Below are positions 19,109 through 28,093 of a DNA stretch of 43,936 nt, one piece after another (within the stretch, counting starts at the first letter, position 1; each line of letters opens with the position of its first letter). Source of the stretch: Flavobacteriales bacterium (GTDB lineage Bacteria; Bacteroidota; Bacteroidia; Flavobacteriales; BACL11); assembly GCA_002711125.1 (NCBI GenBank), contig PAHN01000004.1, positions 258,017 to 301,952 on the forward strand, written 5' to 3'. A program made the translations under genes and the position numbers. The notes under the pieces were generated by a model. That model was not told the DNA's origin. It worked only from the letters and a program-made list of their open reading frames with translations, and did no database searches.

Positions 19109-21649
19109 ATGGTCTTAGGAGAAAGAATTATACCAATCAATATAGAAGAGGAGATGAAAACAAAGTATATTGATTATTCAATGTCTGTTATTGTTTCTAG
19201 AGCACTTCCAGATGTGAGAGATGGTTTAAAGCCTGTTCATAGAAGAGTTTTGTTTGGAATGCATGAACTAGGAGTTAAATCAAATTCTTCTTATAAAAAG
19301 TCTGCTAGAATCGTTGGAGAGGTTTTAGGTAAGTTTCACCCACATGGTGACACTTCAGTATATGATGCTATGGTTCGTATGGCTCAGGATTGGAGTTTAA
19401 GATACATGCTAGTTGATGGTCAAGGGAATTTTGGTTCTGTAGATGGTGATAATCCTGCAGCAATGCGTTATACGGAAGCAAAAATGAGAAAAGCTGCTGA
19501 AGATATGTTACTAGACATTGATAAGGAAACTATTGATTGGAATTTAAATTTTGATGACACTCTTAAAGAGCCTTCTGTTTTACCTGCTAGACTTCCTGCA
19601 TTACTTTTAAATGGAACAACTGGAATAGCTGTTGGTATGGCTACAAATATGCCTCCTCATAATTTGACAGAAGTTGTTGATGGAATTTTAGAATACATCG
19701 ATAAAAGAGGAAATGTTGAAGTTAATGATTTAATGGAATATATAAAAGCCCCTGATTTTCCAACCGGTGGTACTATTTATGGATACGATGGTGTAAGGTC
19801 TGCATTTGAAACAGGGCGAGGTAGAATTGTTATTAGGGGTAAGGTGAGATTTGAAGAAACAAGTAGTAGGGATCAAATAATTGTTGAAGAAATTCCATAT
19901 ATGGTTAATAAATCAAATATGATTTCTCAAACTGCAGACCTAATCAACTCAAAAAAAATTGATGGCATTGCTGATATAAGAGATGAGTCTGATAGAAATG
20001 GTATGCGAATTGTTTATGATTTAAAAAGAGATGCAATACCAAATATTGTATTAAACAAATTGTTTAAGTATAGTTCTTTACAGTCTTCATTTTCAGTTAA
20101 TAACATTGCATTGGTAAATGGAAAGCCAGCATTACTAAATTTAAAGCAATTAATTGGTTGTTTTGTTGATCATAGGCATGAAGTTTTAGTTAGAAAAACT
20201 AAATATGAACTAGCAGCTGCTGAAGCAAGAGCTCATATTTTAGAAGGTTTAATTATTGCTCTTGATAATTTAGATGCCGTTATTGATTTAATTCGTTCTT
20301 CTAGAACACCTGAAGATGCAAGAAACGGATTGATAAATAATTTTAAACTTTCTGAGTTACAAGCTAGAGCAATTTTAGACTTAAGATTACAGAAGCTTAC
20401 AGGTTTAGAAATGGATAAAATTAAGACTGAACATGAGGAAATTATGGCTAAAATTGATCATTTTAAAAAGATTCTTTCTGATGAAGACATGAGATATGAT
20501 ATTTTATCTGAAGATTTAAAAGAGTTGAAAGATAAATATGGTGATGAAAGAAGATCAAATATTGAATTTTCTTCTTCTGAAGTAAGTATTGAAGATATGA
20601 TACCAAATGAGGAGGTACTTATTACTATTTCTCACTTAGGATATGTTAAACGAACCTCCTTAAGTGAATATAGAGCTCAAAACAGAGGTGGAGTTGGTAG
20701 TAGAGGAGCTACTACAAGAGATGAGGATTTTGTAGAGGAAATGATAATGGCAAGAAATCATGATTACATGTTATTCTTTACTGAACAAGGAAGATGCTTT
20801 TGGTTAAAGGTTTATGAAATACCTGAAGGAAGTAAAACATCAAAAGGAAGAGCAATTCAAAATTTGATTAATATTCCTAAAGATGATAAGGTCATGGCTT
20901 ATATTAATACAAAAGATTTAAAGGATGAAGAATATATTAATTCTCATTATATTGTTATGTGTACTAAAAAAGGTGTGATTAAAAAAACATCTTTAGAGAA
21001 ATATTCTAGACCTCGAACAAATGGAATTAATGCAATAACTATTAGAGAAGGAGATCAGCTTTTAGAGGCTAAAATGACTACTGGTAATTCTCAAATAATG
21101 ATGGCTGTAAAATCAGGGAAGTCTATAAGGTTTGAAGAAGAAAAAGTTAGAGCTATGGGAAGAACAGCAGCTGGTGTTAGGGGAATTAGATTAGCTCATA
21201 ATAAAGATGAAGTTGTTGGTATGATATGTATTGATAATTTTGACTCTTCTGTTTTAGTAGTTTCAGAAAATGGTTACGGAAAACGTTCAGATGTAGATGA
21301 TTACAGAATAACTAATAGGGGTGGAAAGGGAGTTAAGACAATTAATATTACTGAAAAAACTGGAGAATTAATTGCCTTAAAAAATGTTACTGACGCTGAT
21401 GACCTTATGGTTATTAATAAGTCTGGAATCACAATTAGAATAGGGGTTGATACGTTAAGAGTAATGGGTAGAGCAACTCAAGGCGTAAAAATAATAAGAT
21501 TAAAGGATGAAGATAGGATAGCTTCAGTTGCTAAAGTCTCCAAATTTGAAGAAGAAGAACTAGTTGAGAATTCTGAAAATACAGCTAATGAACAAGGTAT
21601 ATCTAATGAATTTAGCGAAGATAATAATGAATTAAATGAAAATAAATAA
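19109..21649 (+). CDS. gyrA: DNA gyrase subunit A
   Basis: Breakage-reunion subunit of gyrase, which introduces negative supercoils. The winged-helix region contains RALPDVRDGLKPVHRR (31-46), the quinolone-determining stretch HPHGDTSVYDAM (78-89) and the active-site tyrosine Y121 in AMRYTEAKM. A coiled-coil region follows, with six beta-pinwheel blades in the C-terminal half. The GyrA box is represented by NRGGKG, which distinguishes GyrA from ParC. The quinolone position equivalent to E. coli Ser83 is Thr82 and that of Asp87 is Asp86, probably the natural state. The protein ends in a 35-residue acidic, Asn-rich tail. A secreted TPR gene follows after nine bases. Confidence 0.95.
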   Translation: MVLGERIIPINIEEEMKTKYIDYSMSVIVSRALPDVRDGLKPVHRRVLFGMHELGVKSNSSYKKSARIVGEVLGKFHPHGDTSVYDAMVRMAQDWSLRYMLVDGQGNFGSVDGDNPAAMRYTEAKMRKAAEDMLLDIDKETIDWNLNFDDTLKEPSVLPARLPALLLNGTTGIAVGMATNMPPHNLTEVVDGILEYIDKRGNVEVNDLMEYIKAPDFPTGGTIYGYDGVRSAFETGRGRIVIRGKVRFEETSSRDQIIVEEIPYMVNKSNMISQTADLINSKKIDGIADIRDESDRNGMRIVYDLKRDAIPNIVLNKLFKYSSLQSSFSVNNIALVNGKPALLNLKQLIGCFVDHRHEVLVRKTKYELAAAEARAHILEGLIIALDNLDAVIDLIRSSRTPEDARNGLINNFKLSELQARAILDLRLQKLTGLEMDKIKTEHEEIMAKIDHFKKILSDEDMRYDILSEDLKELKDKYGDERRSNIEFSSSEVSIEDMIPNEEVLITISHLGYVKRTSLSEYRAQNRGGVGSRGATTRDEDFVEEMIMARNHDYMLFFTEQGRCFWLKVYEIPEGSKTSKGRAIQNLINIPKDDKVMAYINTKDLKDEEYINSHYIVMCTKKGVIKKTSLEKYSRPRTNGINAITIREGDQLLEAKMTTGNSQIMMAVKSGKSIRFEEEKVRAMGRTAAGVRGIRLAHNKDEVVGMICIDNFDSSVLVVSENGYGKRSDVDDYRITNRGGKGVKTINITEKTGELIALKNVTDADDLMVINKSGITIRIGVDTLRVMGRATQGVKIIRLKDEDRIASVAKVSKFEEEELVENSENTANEQGISNEFSEDNNELNENK

Positions 21650-21658
21650 TAACGCAAA

Positions 21659-22837
21659 ATGAAAAGACTAATATTAATATCAATAATGACATTAACCTCT
21701 GTTATGGTTTTTGGACAAAAACATAATATTGTTAATGCATCAATTGCTTTAAAGAACTCTAATTTATTAGAAGCTAAACAATATATTGATGAAGCCTATA
21801 ATAATGAAAAAACTTCTAATGAAGCAAAAATGTGGAATTATAGATCTAAGATTTATTTAAAAATTTCTCAAGCGCAATATACTGATACAGGAATTAGTAT
21901 AGATGGTGACGCAATTTTTAAAGCTTCAGAAGCACATATTAAATGTTTACAAACTAATAAAAGAGGAAAAATAATTGTTAGAAAATGGACTTCTGAAGAA
22001 GATGTGAGAAACGGGTTAATGCAATGCGCCTTGTTGTTGTTTAATATGGGAGGAGCTGCTTATGATGCACAGGAATACAATCTTGCCTTAACATATTATA
22101 ATGAAATATTAAATATTCTACCATATGATAATGATGGTATATTGAATATTAAAAAAGAAAATGTTATTTATAATTCTGTTTTTGTTGCAAGAGCATTAAA
22201 TGATGCTAAAATGTCAGAAAGCTTACTTCAACAGCTTATAGATTTGGATTTTAATGAACCTAATATTTATGTTTTTATGAGTGAAAGCTTGATGGATCAA
22301 GGAAATACAGATAGCGCATTAGAATATTTAAGTATTGGAAGAGCTGAATATCCTTCTAATGAATTCCTTCTAAATACTGAAATTAATCTATATATTAAAT
22401 TAAATAAATTATCAGATTTAATTGTAAAGTTTACTGAAGCTATTAAACTAGACCCCGAAAATTTTATGTTGTATTTTAACAGAGGTACTATTTATGATCA
22501 AGAAGGGGATACTGAAAATGCTGAAAAAGATTATTTGATGGCAATTGAGTTAAACCCTTCATCTTTTGGTGCAAATTATAATTTAGGAGCAATGTATTTT
22601 AATGCTGCTGCTGAAACAATTAATAAAGCAAATGCAACATCAAATAATAATACACATACAAAATTAAAAAAGCAAGCAGAATTACTTTTTGCTAAGGCAC
22701 TTCCATATATGGAAGTGGCTCATCAAATAGATGCTAACGATGAAAACACAATGATTTCTTTAAAACAGTTGTATTATAGAAATGGTGATTACGCTAAATC
22801 AGAAGAAATAAAGAAAAAATTAGAAGGTTTAAAATAG
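21659..22837 (+). CDS. Exported tetratricopeptide repeat protein
   Basis: A 392-residue protein with a signal peptide (residues 1-20, ending VFGQ). At least five TPR-like helix pairs follow. The clearest are around FNMGGAAYDAQEYNLALTYY (about 129-148) and KLDPENFMLYFNRGTIYDQE (about 263-282), then EKDYLMAIELNPSSFGANYN. It probably acts as a protein-binding scaffold in the periplasm; no enzyme motif is visible. It lies nine bases after gyrA and seven before the metzincin gene, so all three may be read together, although no functional tie to gyrase is evident. Confidence 0.85.
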   Translation: MKRLILISIMTLTSVMVFGQKHNIVNASIALKNSNLLEAKQYIDEAYNNEKTSNEAKMWNYRSKIYLKISQAQYTDTGISIDGDAIFKASEAHIKCLQTNKRGKIIVRKWTSEEDVRNGLMQCALLLFNMGGAAYDAQEYNLALTYYNEILNILPYDNDGILNIKKENVIYNSVFVARALNDAKMSESLLQQLIDLDFNEPNIYVFMSESLMDQGNTDSALEYLSIGRAEYPSNEFLLNTEINLYIKLNKLSDLIVKFTEAIKLDPENFMLYFNRGTIYDQEGDTENAEKDYLMAIELNPSSFGANYNLGAMYFNAAAETINKANATSNNNTHTKLKKQAELLFAKALPYMEVAHQIDANDENTMISLKQLYYRNGDYAKSEEIKKKLEGLK

Positions 22838-22844
22838 AAAGAAA

Positions 22845-25367
22845 ATGAAAAAAATTAATTTGTTTTTTATATGTTGTTTTATATCTTCATTTGTACTTGG
22901 GCAAGGTATATTTGGTGAAATCAATGATAACAAAAAGAAAGTTAAAAAGGAAGAAATAGTAACAGTAGATGAGATAATTAAAAAGACTAAAGGATGTAAT
23001 GTTTATGATGGTTTATTTACAATATATCAGGATAAAGATAATGGTAAGTCATACATTGAGATAGATACATCACATATAGGTAACGAGTTTATTCATTTCA
23101 GTTATATAGAAAATGGAGTTATGGATGCTTGGGCTTTTCAAGGAAGCTACAGAGGATCTAAAATTATTGAAATAAATAAGTTTTATGATAAAATTGAGTT
23201 TACGGTTAAAAATACTAAATATTATTTTGATGAATCTAATCCATTGTCAAAGGGTGCAAATACAAATATAAATACTCCTATAGTTGTTTCAGAAAAAATT
23301 ATAGCTACTGGGCCAAATAAAACAAGATTTTTAATTAGTGCTGATAATATTTTTTTAACAGAATCTTTACAGCAAATTAAGGCGTCTTATCCACCAACCT
23401 ACAGAGGTTTTAGACTTGGTAATTTGAGTAAAAAAACTAGATATAATAAGATAAGAAGTTATCCTGAAAACACCGATGTTGTTGTAAATTACTTTTTTGA
23501 GACTAGATATCCATCAAATAGAGGAAGTGATGCTGTAACAGACGCTAGAAATGTTTCTATAATGGTTCAGCACAGTCTTATTAAAATGCCTGATGATAAC
23601 TATAATCCTAGAATCGATGATACTAGAGTGGGTTATTTTACTACTCGATCTAATGATATGACCAGCCTAGAAAGACTTAATTATAGAGATTTTATTAATA
23701 GATGGAGATTAGAAAAAAAGAATCCTGATCAAGCTCTATCTGATCCTGTTAAGCCAATTGTTTGGTGGATTGAAAATACAACACCTTATGAGTTTAGAGA
23801 TATTATAAAAGAAGGAGTAGAGATGTGGAATATTGCTTTTGAAAAGGCTGGATTTACTAATGCTGTTCAGGTTAAGATTCAACCAGATACTGCAGATTGG
23901 GACGCAGGAGATATTAGATATAATGTCTTGAGATGGAACTCTTCTCCTAATCCTCCTTTTAGTGGTTATGGACCATCATTTGTTAATCCAAGCACTGGCG
24001 AGATTTTAGGTTCTGATATTATGCTTGAGTGGGTTTATATTACAGGAAGGGTTTCAGAAAATTTACTTTATAATGAAAATGAATCAAATAATCACGATCA
24101 TCATATGTGTAGTGCAGCAAAGTATCAACAAATTGAAAATGCTCTAGGTTTTAATTATATTAAATCAATGGATTTATCTGAAGAGATGAAACGTGATTTT
24201 TTAAATCAAGCATTGAAAAGACTTGTTTTACATGAAGTAGGTCATACACTTGGTTTAAGTCATAATTTTAAAGGAAGTACCATGCTATCTACAGCTGAAC
24301 TCAATAATAAAGATATTGTTAATGCTCGGGGAGTATGTAATTCTGTTATGGAGTATCCTGCAACAAATATTGCTAAAGACCCTGATAATCAAGGTTTATT
24401 TTTTGACATACAACCTGGTCCATATGATGTATGGGTAATTGAATATGGTTATTCAGAATTTAATGATTCTATAAATGAAATAGAATCCCTTGAAAAGATT
24501 TTAAATAGATCTACTGAAAAAGATTTAGCTTTTGCTAATGATGCGTTTGATATGAGGTCTCCTGGTAAGGGAACAGATCCTAATGCAATGATTTACGATT
24601 TATCAAGTGATCAGCTTACATTTTCAGAGAACAGAATAGAAATGGTAACTAATATATTACAAAACTTAAAAGATAAATACACTAAAGACAATGATACCTA
24701 TGAAGAACTTTATAGAGCTTATAGAACTCTAGTATATTCTTATTTTCAATCATTAGAAGTTATTTCAAGACAAATAGGGGGGGTAAAAGTAGATTTATCA
24801 CATACAGATCAAAATTCATCATCAAAACCATTTGAAAGTGTTGACAAAGAAACACAAATGACAGCTATGCAAATGATATCAGATTACGGTTTTAGTAATA
24901 AGGTTCTACTTCAAGAGGATTTATTTCCTTATTTACAAAAGCAAAGAAGAGGATGGAATATTTCTGATGACCCAACAATTCATCAAAGAATTTTAATTTA
25001 TCAAAATAGGTTATTAAATCATCTTTTACACCCAAATGTGCTTCTTAGAATGACAAATTCAAGTTTATACGGAAATGAATATAAATTACCTGATTATATG
25101 ATAGATTTAAGAAAATCAATATTTCAAAGTGATATGTATGGAGATGTTAGTACTGTAAGACAAAACTTACAAATAACATATGTTAATAGATTACTATCAA
25201 TATTAGGTCCTAAATCAAGATATGATAATATTTCAAAGACTACTGCTCATTATAATCTTAATTGGTTAAAAAACAACATTAATATAAATACGGGAGATTT
25301 AGCATCAAGACAACATAAAGGATATATCTTACATATAATTAACGATGAGTTAAATAATGCTAAATAG
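22845..25367 (+). CDS. Large exported zinc metalloprotease (metzincin type)
   Basis: An 840-residue exported protease. The signal peptide covers residues 1-19 (ending VLGQ). The central catalytic domain has zinc-binding HEVGHTLGLSH with H463, E464, H467 and H473, and a Met-turn SVMEYP with M502 about 30 residues later, both hallmarks of metzincins. The N-terminal domain carries FIHFSYIENG and WAFQGSYRGS; the C-terminal 300 residues have RRGWNISDDP and resemble the DUF5117/DUF5118-type proteases of this phylum. No type IX sorting domain is seen at the C-terminus, so a periplasmic or outer-membrane location is likely. Its stop overlaps a truncated caspase-like gene by 11 bases. Confidence 0.9.
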   Translation: MKKINLFFICCFISSFVLGQGIFGEINDNKKKVKKEEIVTVDEIIKKTKGCNVYDGLFTIYQDKDNGKSYIEIDTSHIGNEFIHFSYIENGVMDAWAFQGSYRGSKIIEINKFYDKIEFTVKNTKYYFDESNPLSKGANTNINTPIVVSEKIIATGPNKTRFLISADNIFLTESLQQIKASYPPTYRGFRLGNLSKKTRYNKIRSYPENTDVVVNYFFETRYPSNRGSDAVTDARNVSIMVQHSLIKMPDDNYNPRIDDTRVGYFTTRSNDMTSLERLNYRDFINRWRLEKKNPDQALSDPVKPIVWWIENTTPYEFRDIIKEGVEMWNIAFEKAGFTNAVQVKIQPDTADWDAGDIRYNVLRWNSSPNPPFSGYGPSFVNPSTGEILGSDIMLEWVYITGRVSENLLYNENESNNHDHHMCSAAKYQQIENALGFNYIKSMDLSEEMKRDFLNQALKRLVLHEVGHTLGLSHNFKGSTMLSTAELNNKDIVNARGVCNSVMEYPATNIAKDPDNQGLFFDIQPGPYDVWVIEYGYSEFNDSINEIESLEKILNRSTEKDLAFANDAFDMRSPGKGTDPNAMIYDLSSDQLTFSENRIEMVTNILQNLKDKYTKDNDTYEELYRAYRTLVYSYFQSLEVISRQIGGVKVDLSHTDQNSSSKPFESVDKETQMTAMQMISDYGFSNKVLLQEDLFPYLQKQRRGWNISDDPTIHQRILIYQNRLLNHLLHPNVLLRMTNSSLYGNEYKLPDYMIDLRKSIFQSDMYGDVSTVRQNLQITYVNRLLSILGPKSRYDNISKTTAHYNLNWLKNNININTGDLASRQHKGYILHIINDELNNAK

Positions 25368-25482
25368 GTTTATATTTCTATTATTAATATTTCCTTTATT
25401 TATTTTTTGTGAAGAAAAAAGACTAGCTCTTGTAATTGGAAATGCAAATTATGATGAAGGGAAATTAAAAAAGATATTCTGA
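25357..25482 (+). pseudogene. Truncated 5' end of a caspase-like (peptidase C14) gene
   Basis: ATG at 25357 opens a 41-codon frame that reads a signal peptide (hydrophobic residues 5-17, then CEEKR) followed by RLALVIGNANYDEGKLKK and a TGA. The LALVIGNANY strand is the characteristic first beta-strand of bacterial caspase-family (C14) domains, where about 200 further residues with the His-Cys dyad should follow. Here the frame stops at once. The start overlaps the metzincin stop by 11 bases, as in an intact operon gene. I read this as a gene remnant left by a deletion whose other end is the EEP-family tail described next. Confidence 0.65.
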
Positions 25483-25534
25483 TCATTTACCCGTTTATTG
25501 TAAATTTCAATTATTTAATTGTGTAAGAGATTAG
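25469..25534 (+). pseudogene. 3' remnant of an endonuclease/exonuclease/phosphatase-family gene
   Basis: In the +1 frame relative to the caspase remnant, 21 codons read KRYSDHLPVYCKF and on to NCVRD before a TAG. SDHxPV close to the C-terminus is a signature of the EEP (DNase I-like) family, where the His is catalytic. The frame is closed by a TAA just upstream at 25466-25468, so no intact gene is present. Its abutment to the caspase start suggests one deletion removed the rest of both genes. Confidence 0.5.
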
Positions 25535-25609
25535 TGATAATTAATATTCTTATGCAATGAATAATAATTTATTTTAAATGTTTTTTATTTGTAATAAAAA
25601 TTACTTTTT

Positions 25610-26038
25610 ATGAAAAAAATTATTTTAATATTTATTCTTATACCCATAATAGGTTTTTCTCAAAATTCTAATAAATATAAAGAATTTAACGCAGGTGTTT
25701 ATGTAAATAATCTTGAGTTAGAGGGATGGTCTGGAATTGATTTTGATTTTATTTTTCCTGGGGCATCTTTTTTATGGGGAAAGACAAACTATTATAGTAA
25801 TAATTTATTCTTTGATTATCAAATAGGGGTGGCATTTCCATCTTTGATTACTGGTAAGGCCGGACTTGGAATTGGAAGTCAAGATAGTCCAGTTACTTTT
25901 AGTACAGGAATTCGACCATGGCCGTTAACATATTATGTTCAATTAGATTTTAATAATAGGTTTATAATTTCTATTGAACCATTTATAAGCTCGGGCATTG
26001 ATGGTACTGGAATAGCTACAATAGGTTTTAGATTTTAA
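25610..26038 (+). CDS. Small exported beta-barrel-like protein of unknown function
   Basis: A 142-residue protein with a signal peptide (residues 1-17, ending GFSQ). The mature part alternates hydrophobic and polar residues in short strands rich in Gly and aromatics, such as AGVYVNNLELEGW and YVQLDFNNRFIISIEP, and ends IATIGFRF with a terminal Phe. That is typical of small outer-membrane barrels in this phylum. No family was recognised. It stands alone downstream of the caspase/EEP scar; a short inverted repeat GTAAT-aaaa-ATTAC lies at 25591-25604, just before the start. Confidence 0.65.
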   Translation: MKKIILIFILIPIIGFSQNSNKYKEFNAGVYVNNLELEGWSGIDFDFIFPGASFLWGKTNYYSNNLFFDYQIGVAFPSLITGKAGLGIGSQDSPVTFSTGIRPWPLTYYVQLDFNNRFIISIEPFISSGIDGTGIATIGFRF

Positions 26039-26117
26039 AAAGTTAATATTAATTTAATTAATAGGGTATATATTAAATTTAACTATTTAACATAATATTA
26101 ATTATAAGACAAAAGTA

Positions 26118-26654
26118 TTATTTTTCGTTCTCTAGTGGTCTTCCTGTTTCTACATAGTTCTTAAAGTTATCTAAATATACTCTACTTTGGTTTCTTAGAG
26201 CAGATTCCATAAAAAAACTTACAAATTTCATATAACCATTAAATTCAAACTCTTGAATATTAATTAATCTAATTTTATTATTTGATAATTCTTCTAATCT
26301 ATGCGTTACAATATTATAAACTCCGTCAGCTTTATATGATATTTTAATTTCATTTGGCAAATTGTTATGTATAATAGTTTCTTTAAGTAAAATATCATTT
26401 CCTTCAGAATTAATTTTTATTTCAGCTACTGCGCCTTTTCTTCCTAAATCTCCTTTTTTTAAGCTATATTTTTCAACTCCAGGCATGTAATTATCTATTT
26501 TTGAAGGATTGTTCAATATCATTGCAATAGAATCTATATTACCATTAATAACTATTTCCTCTTCAAATTTAATGTTGTCTGCAAATAGAAATACATATAC
26601 AGTTAAAGTTATTGGAAAGCTTAAAATTATTAGAATTAATGTTTTCTTTTTCAT
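26118..26654 (-). CDS. Membrane-anchored SRPBCC (polyketide cyclase-like) protein
   Basis: A 178-residue protein with one N-terminal membrane segment (residues 4-25), then a domain with SRPBCC-like layout: IVINGNIDSIAMILNNPSKIDNYMPGVEKY (about 34-63), alternating strands, and a long C-terminal helix SFFMESALRNQSRVYLDNFKNYVE that would close the hydrophobic cavity. Such domains bind lipids or other hydrophobic ligands. No ligand can be named. It follows a 61-codon secreted peptide gene on the same strand, 59 bases apart. Confidence 0.72.
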   Translation of the reverse strand: MKKKTLILIILSFPITLTVYVFLFADNIKFEEEIVINGNIDSIAMILNNPSKIDNYMPGVEKYSLKKGDLGRKGAVAEIKINSEGNDILLKETIIHNNLPNEIKISYKADGVYNIVTHRLEELSNNKIRLINIQEFEFNGYMKFVSFFMESALRNQSRVYLDNFKNYVETGRPLENEK

Positions 26655-26658
26655 TTAA

Positions 26659-26721
26659 CTATTTCTTACAGTTTTTATCATAAATATCACAATCACCTTC
26701 ATCACATGCTTCTTTATAACT
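26659..26721 (-). pseudogene. Out-of-frame Cys/Asp-rich tail after the small secreted peptide gene
   Basis: Just beyond the 61-codon gene, a different frame is open for 20 codons and reads YKEACDEGDCDIYDKNCKK before a TAG that lies four bases from the next ATG. Three evenly spaced cysteines among acidic residues look like coding sequence, but the frame has no start codon and is closed upstream by TAG. A one-base shift near 26717-26722 would join it to the preceding gene. Either a frameshift mutation, programmed frameshifting, a base-call error or chance. Confidence 0.35.
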
Positions 26722-26899
26722 CTAAAGAAAAAGATGAGGGTAATTCATCGGCGGTAAATCCTAAGCTTACTAATTCTTCTACTCCATTATCATTTTGAGC
26801 CATTGCTGCTCTTTCTGATTTGGATAATGGTGTTATATATTGAGCAAAAGTTGGTGTGAAGAAAATTAGAGTTATTAGAATAGATAATAGATTTTTCAT
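26714..26899 (-). CDS. Small secreted peptide, 61 residues
   Basis: The protein starts with a convincing signal peptide (residues 1-19, ending PTFAQ), leaving a mature peptide of about 42 residues: YITPLSKSERAAMAQNDNG, then EELVSLGFTADELPSSF. No family was recognised. The stop interrupts what may be a longer protein, because a Cys-rich reading frame continues one base out of phase (see 26659-26721). No perfect -7 box precedes it; two TTGTATAA copies occur at about 26918-26933 on the minus strand. Confidence 0.6.
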   Translation of the reverse strand: MKNLLSILITLIFFTPTFAQYITPLSKSERAAMAQNDNGVEELVSLGFTADELPSSFSLEL

Positions 26900-26964
26900 T
26901 TTATTTTATTGATTTTTATACAATTATACAATTTTTTTATAATTATTTATATTATATTTTTTTT

Positions 26965-27001
26965 TAAAAAAAAAGAGGCTTTTTTTAAAAAAACCTCTTT
27001 T
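26965..27001 (-). terminator. Rho-independent terminator after the cyclophilin-FKBP gene
   Basis: On the minus strand AAAAGAGG pairs with CCTCTTTT, with a further seven A-T pairs inside and one bulged base, followed by a run of nine T. It lies 24 bases after the stop of the prolyl isomerase gene. Confidence 0.75.
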
Positions 27002-27024
27002 AACAAAAAATGTATTTTTAAATT

Positions 27025-28092
27025 TTAATGATTATGTCCATCATGATTATTGCTAGCACCATCTTTTATTTCTAAAAGTTCCACATCAAATATAAGTGTT
27101 TCATTAGGTCCTATTCCAGCTTGAGGAACACCTCTTTCTCCGTAAGCAAGGTTTCCAGGTATTATAAATGTCCACTTATCACCTACTACCATTAATTGTA
27201 CTCCTTCAGTCCATCCAGGTATAACTCTATTTAGAGGAAAAGTTACAGGTTGACCTCTTTCAACCGAGCTATCAAAAACAGTTCCATCAAGAAGTTTTCC
27301 GGTGTAGTGTACCGTTACGTTACTTGCAGCTGTAGGGTGTTCTTTTCCAGTTCCTTTAGTAATAATTTTATAAGCTAGTCCAGAAGGTGTTTTCGTAGCA
27401 TTTTGGATAAGCTCTTCAAGTTTAGCAGCCTCCTTTTCTTTTTCTAATAGCTTTTGTGCATGTAGTTCTTCCATTAATTTTTGATTTGAATTTTGTATTT
27501 CTTTAATTATTTTGTCAATATCTTTATCTGTTTTGATAATTTTAATACTATTCATAACATCATTTTGTTCAATTGCATTGACGATATCTTGTCCTTCAAC
27601 TACTTTGCCAAACACTGAATGTTTATTGTCTAGCCATGGCGTTTCTTTGTGTGTAATAAAGAATTGAGATCCGTTGGTATTCGGGCCAGAATTTGCCATA
27701 GAAAGTATGCCAGGTCCATCGTGCTTTAATTCTGGATGAAATTCATCTTCAAATTTATATCCAGGGTCACCCATTCCATCACCATTTGGGCATCCTGTTT
27801 GAATCATAAAATCTGCGATTACTCTATGAAACCTTAGTCCATCGTAATACGGTTCTCCAGGAACACGGTGGTCATTATCAATATTACCCTCTGCTAATCC
27901 TACAAAGTTAGCTACAGTTTTCGGGGCCTTTTCATTTTCTAATTTAATTAAAATATCTCCCTTAGTTGTATTTATTAGTGCATACATAATGTCTTCTATA
28001 TTTTGGTTATTATTTTGTTTTTGTTTATTAAACTGTGAACATGCTGTTAAAGACATAATACACAAGATTATTAAAAATGTAATTTTTTTCAT
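27025..28092 (-). CDS. Dual-domain peptidyl-prolyl isomerase lipoprotein (cyclophilin + FKBP)
   Basis: Accelerates cis-trans isomerisation at proline during folding of envelope proteins. A lipobox (LTAC, C18) anchors it in a membrane. Residues about 37-195 form a cyclophilin domain with LRFHRVIADFMIQTGCP, GSQFFIT and PWLDNKH, the last holding the cyclosporin-contact Trp. A charged helix (about 197-232) links to an FKBP domain with VTVHYTGKLLDGTVFDSS and FIIPGNLAYGERG. The tail NNHDGHNH is histidine-rich. It lies one base after nrnA and is followed by a strong terminator. Confidence 0.93.
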   Translation of the reverse strand: MKKITFLIILCIMSLTACSQFNKQKQNNNQNIEDIMYALINTTKGDILIKLENEKAPKTVANFVGLAEGNIDNDHRVPGEPYYDGLRFHRVIADFMIQTGCPNGDGMGDPGYKFEDEFHPELKHDGPGILSMANSGPNTNGSQFFITHKETPWLDNKHSVFGKVVEGQDIVNAIEQNDVMNSIKIIKTDKDIDKIIKEIQNSNQKLMEELHAQKLLEKEKEAAKLEELIQNATKTPSGLAYKIITKGTGKEHPTAASNVTVHYTGKLLDGTVFDSSVERGQPVTFPLNRVIPGWTEGVQLMVVGDKWTFIIPGNLAYGERGVPQAGIGPNETLIFDVELLEIKDGASNNHDGHNH

Positions 28093-28093
28093 A

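Noticed and set aside
19337-19375. Thr82 in the gyrase quinolone-determining region as a resistance mutation
   Set aside because: Thr at this position is natural in other bacteria, so sequence alone gives no evidence of selected resistance.
26041-26110. A+T-rich palindromic stretch between two small exported-protein genes
   Set aside because: Short TTAAT/ATTAA dyads are expected in such DNA; no stem with a T-run or conserved RNA motif was seen.
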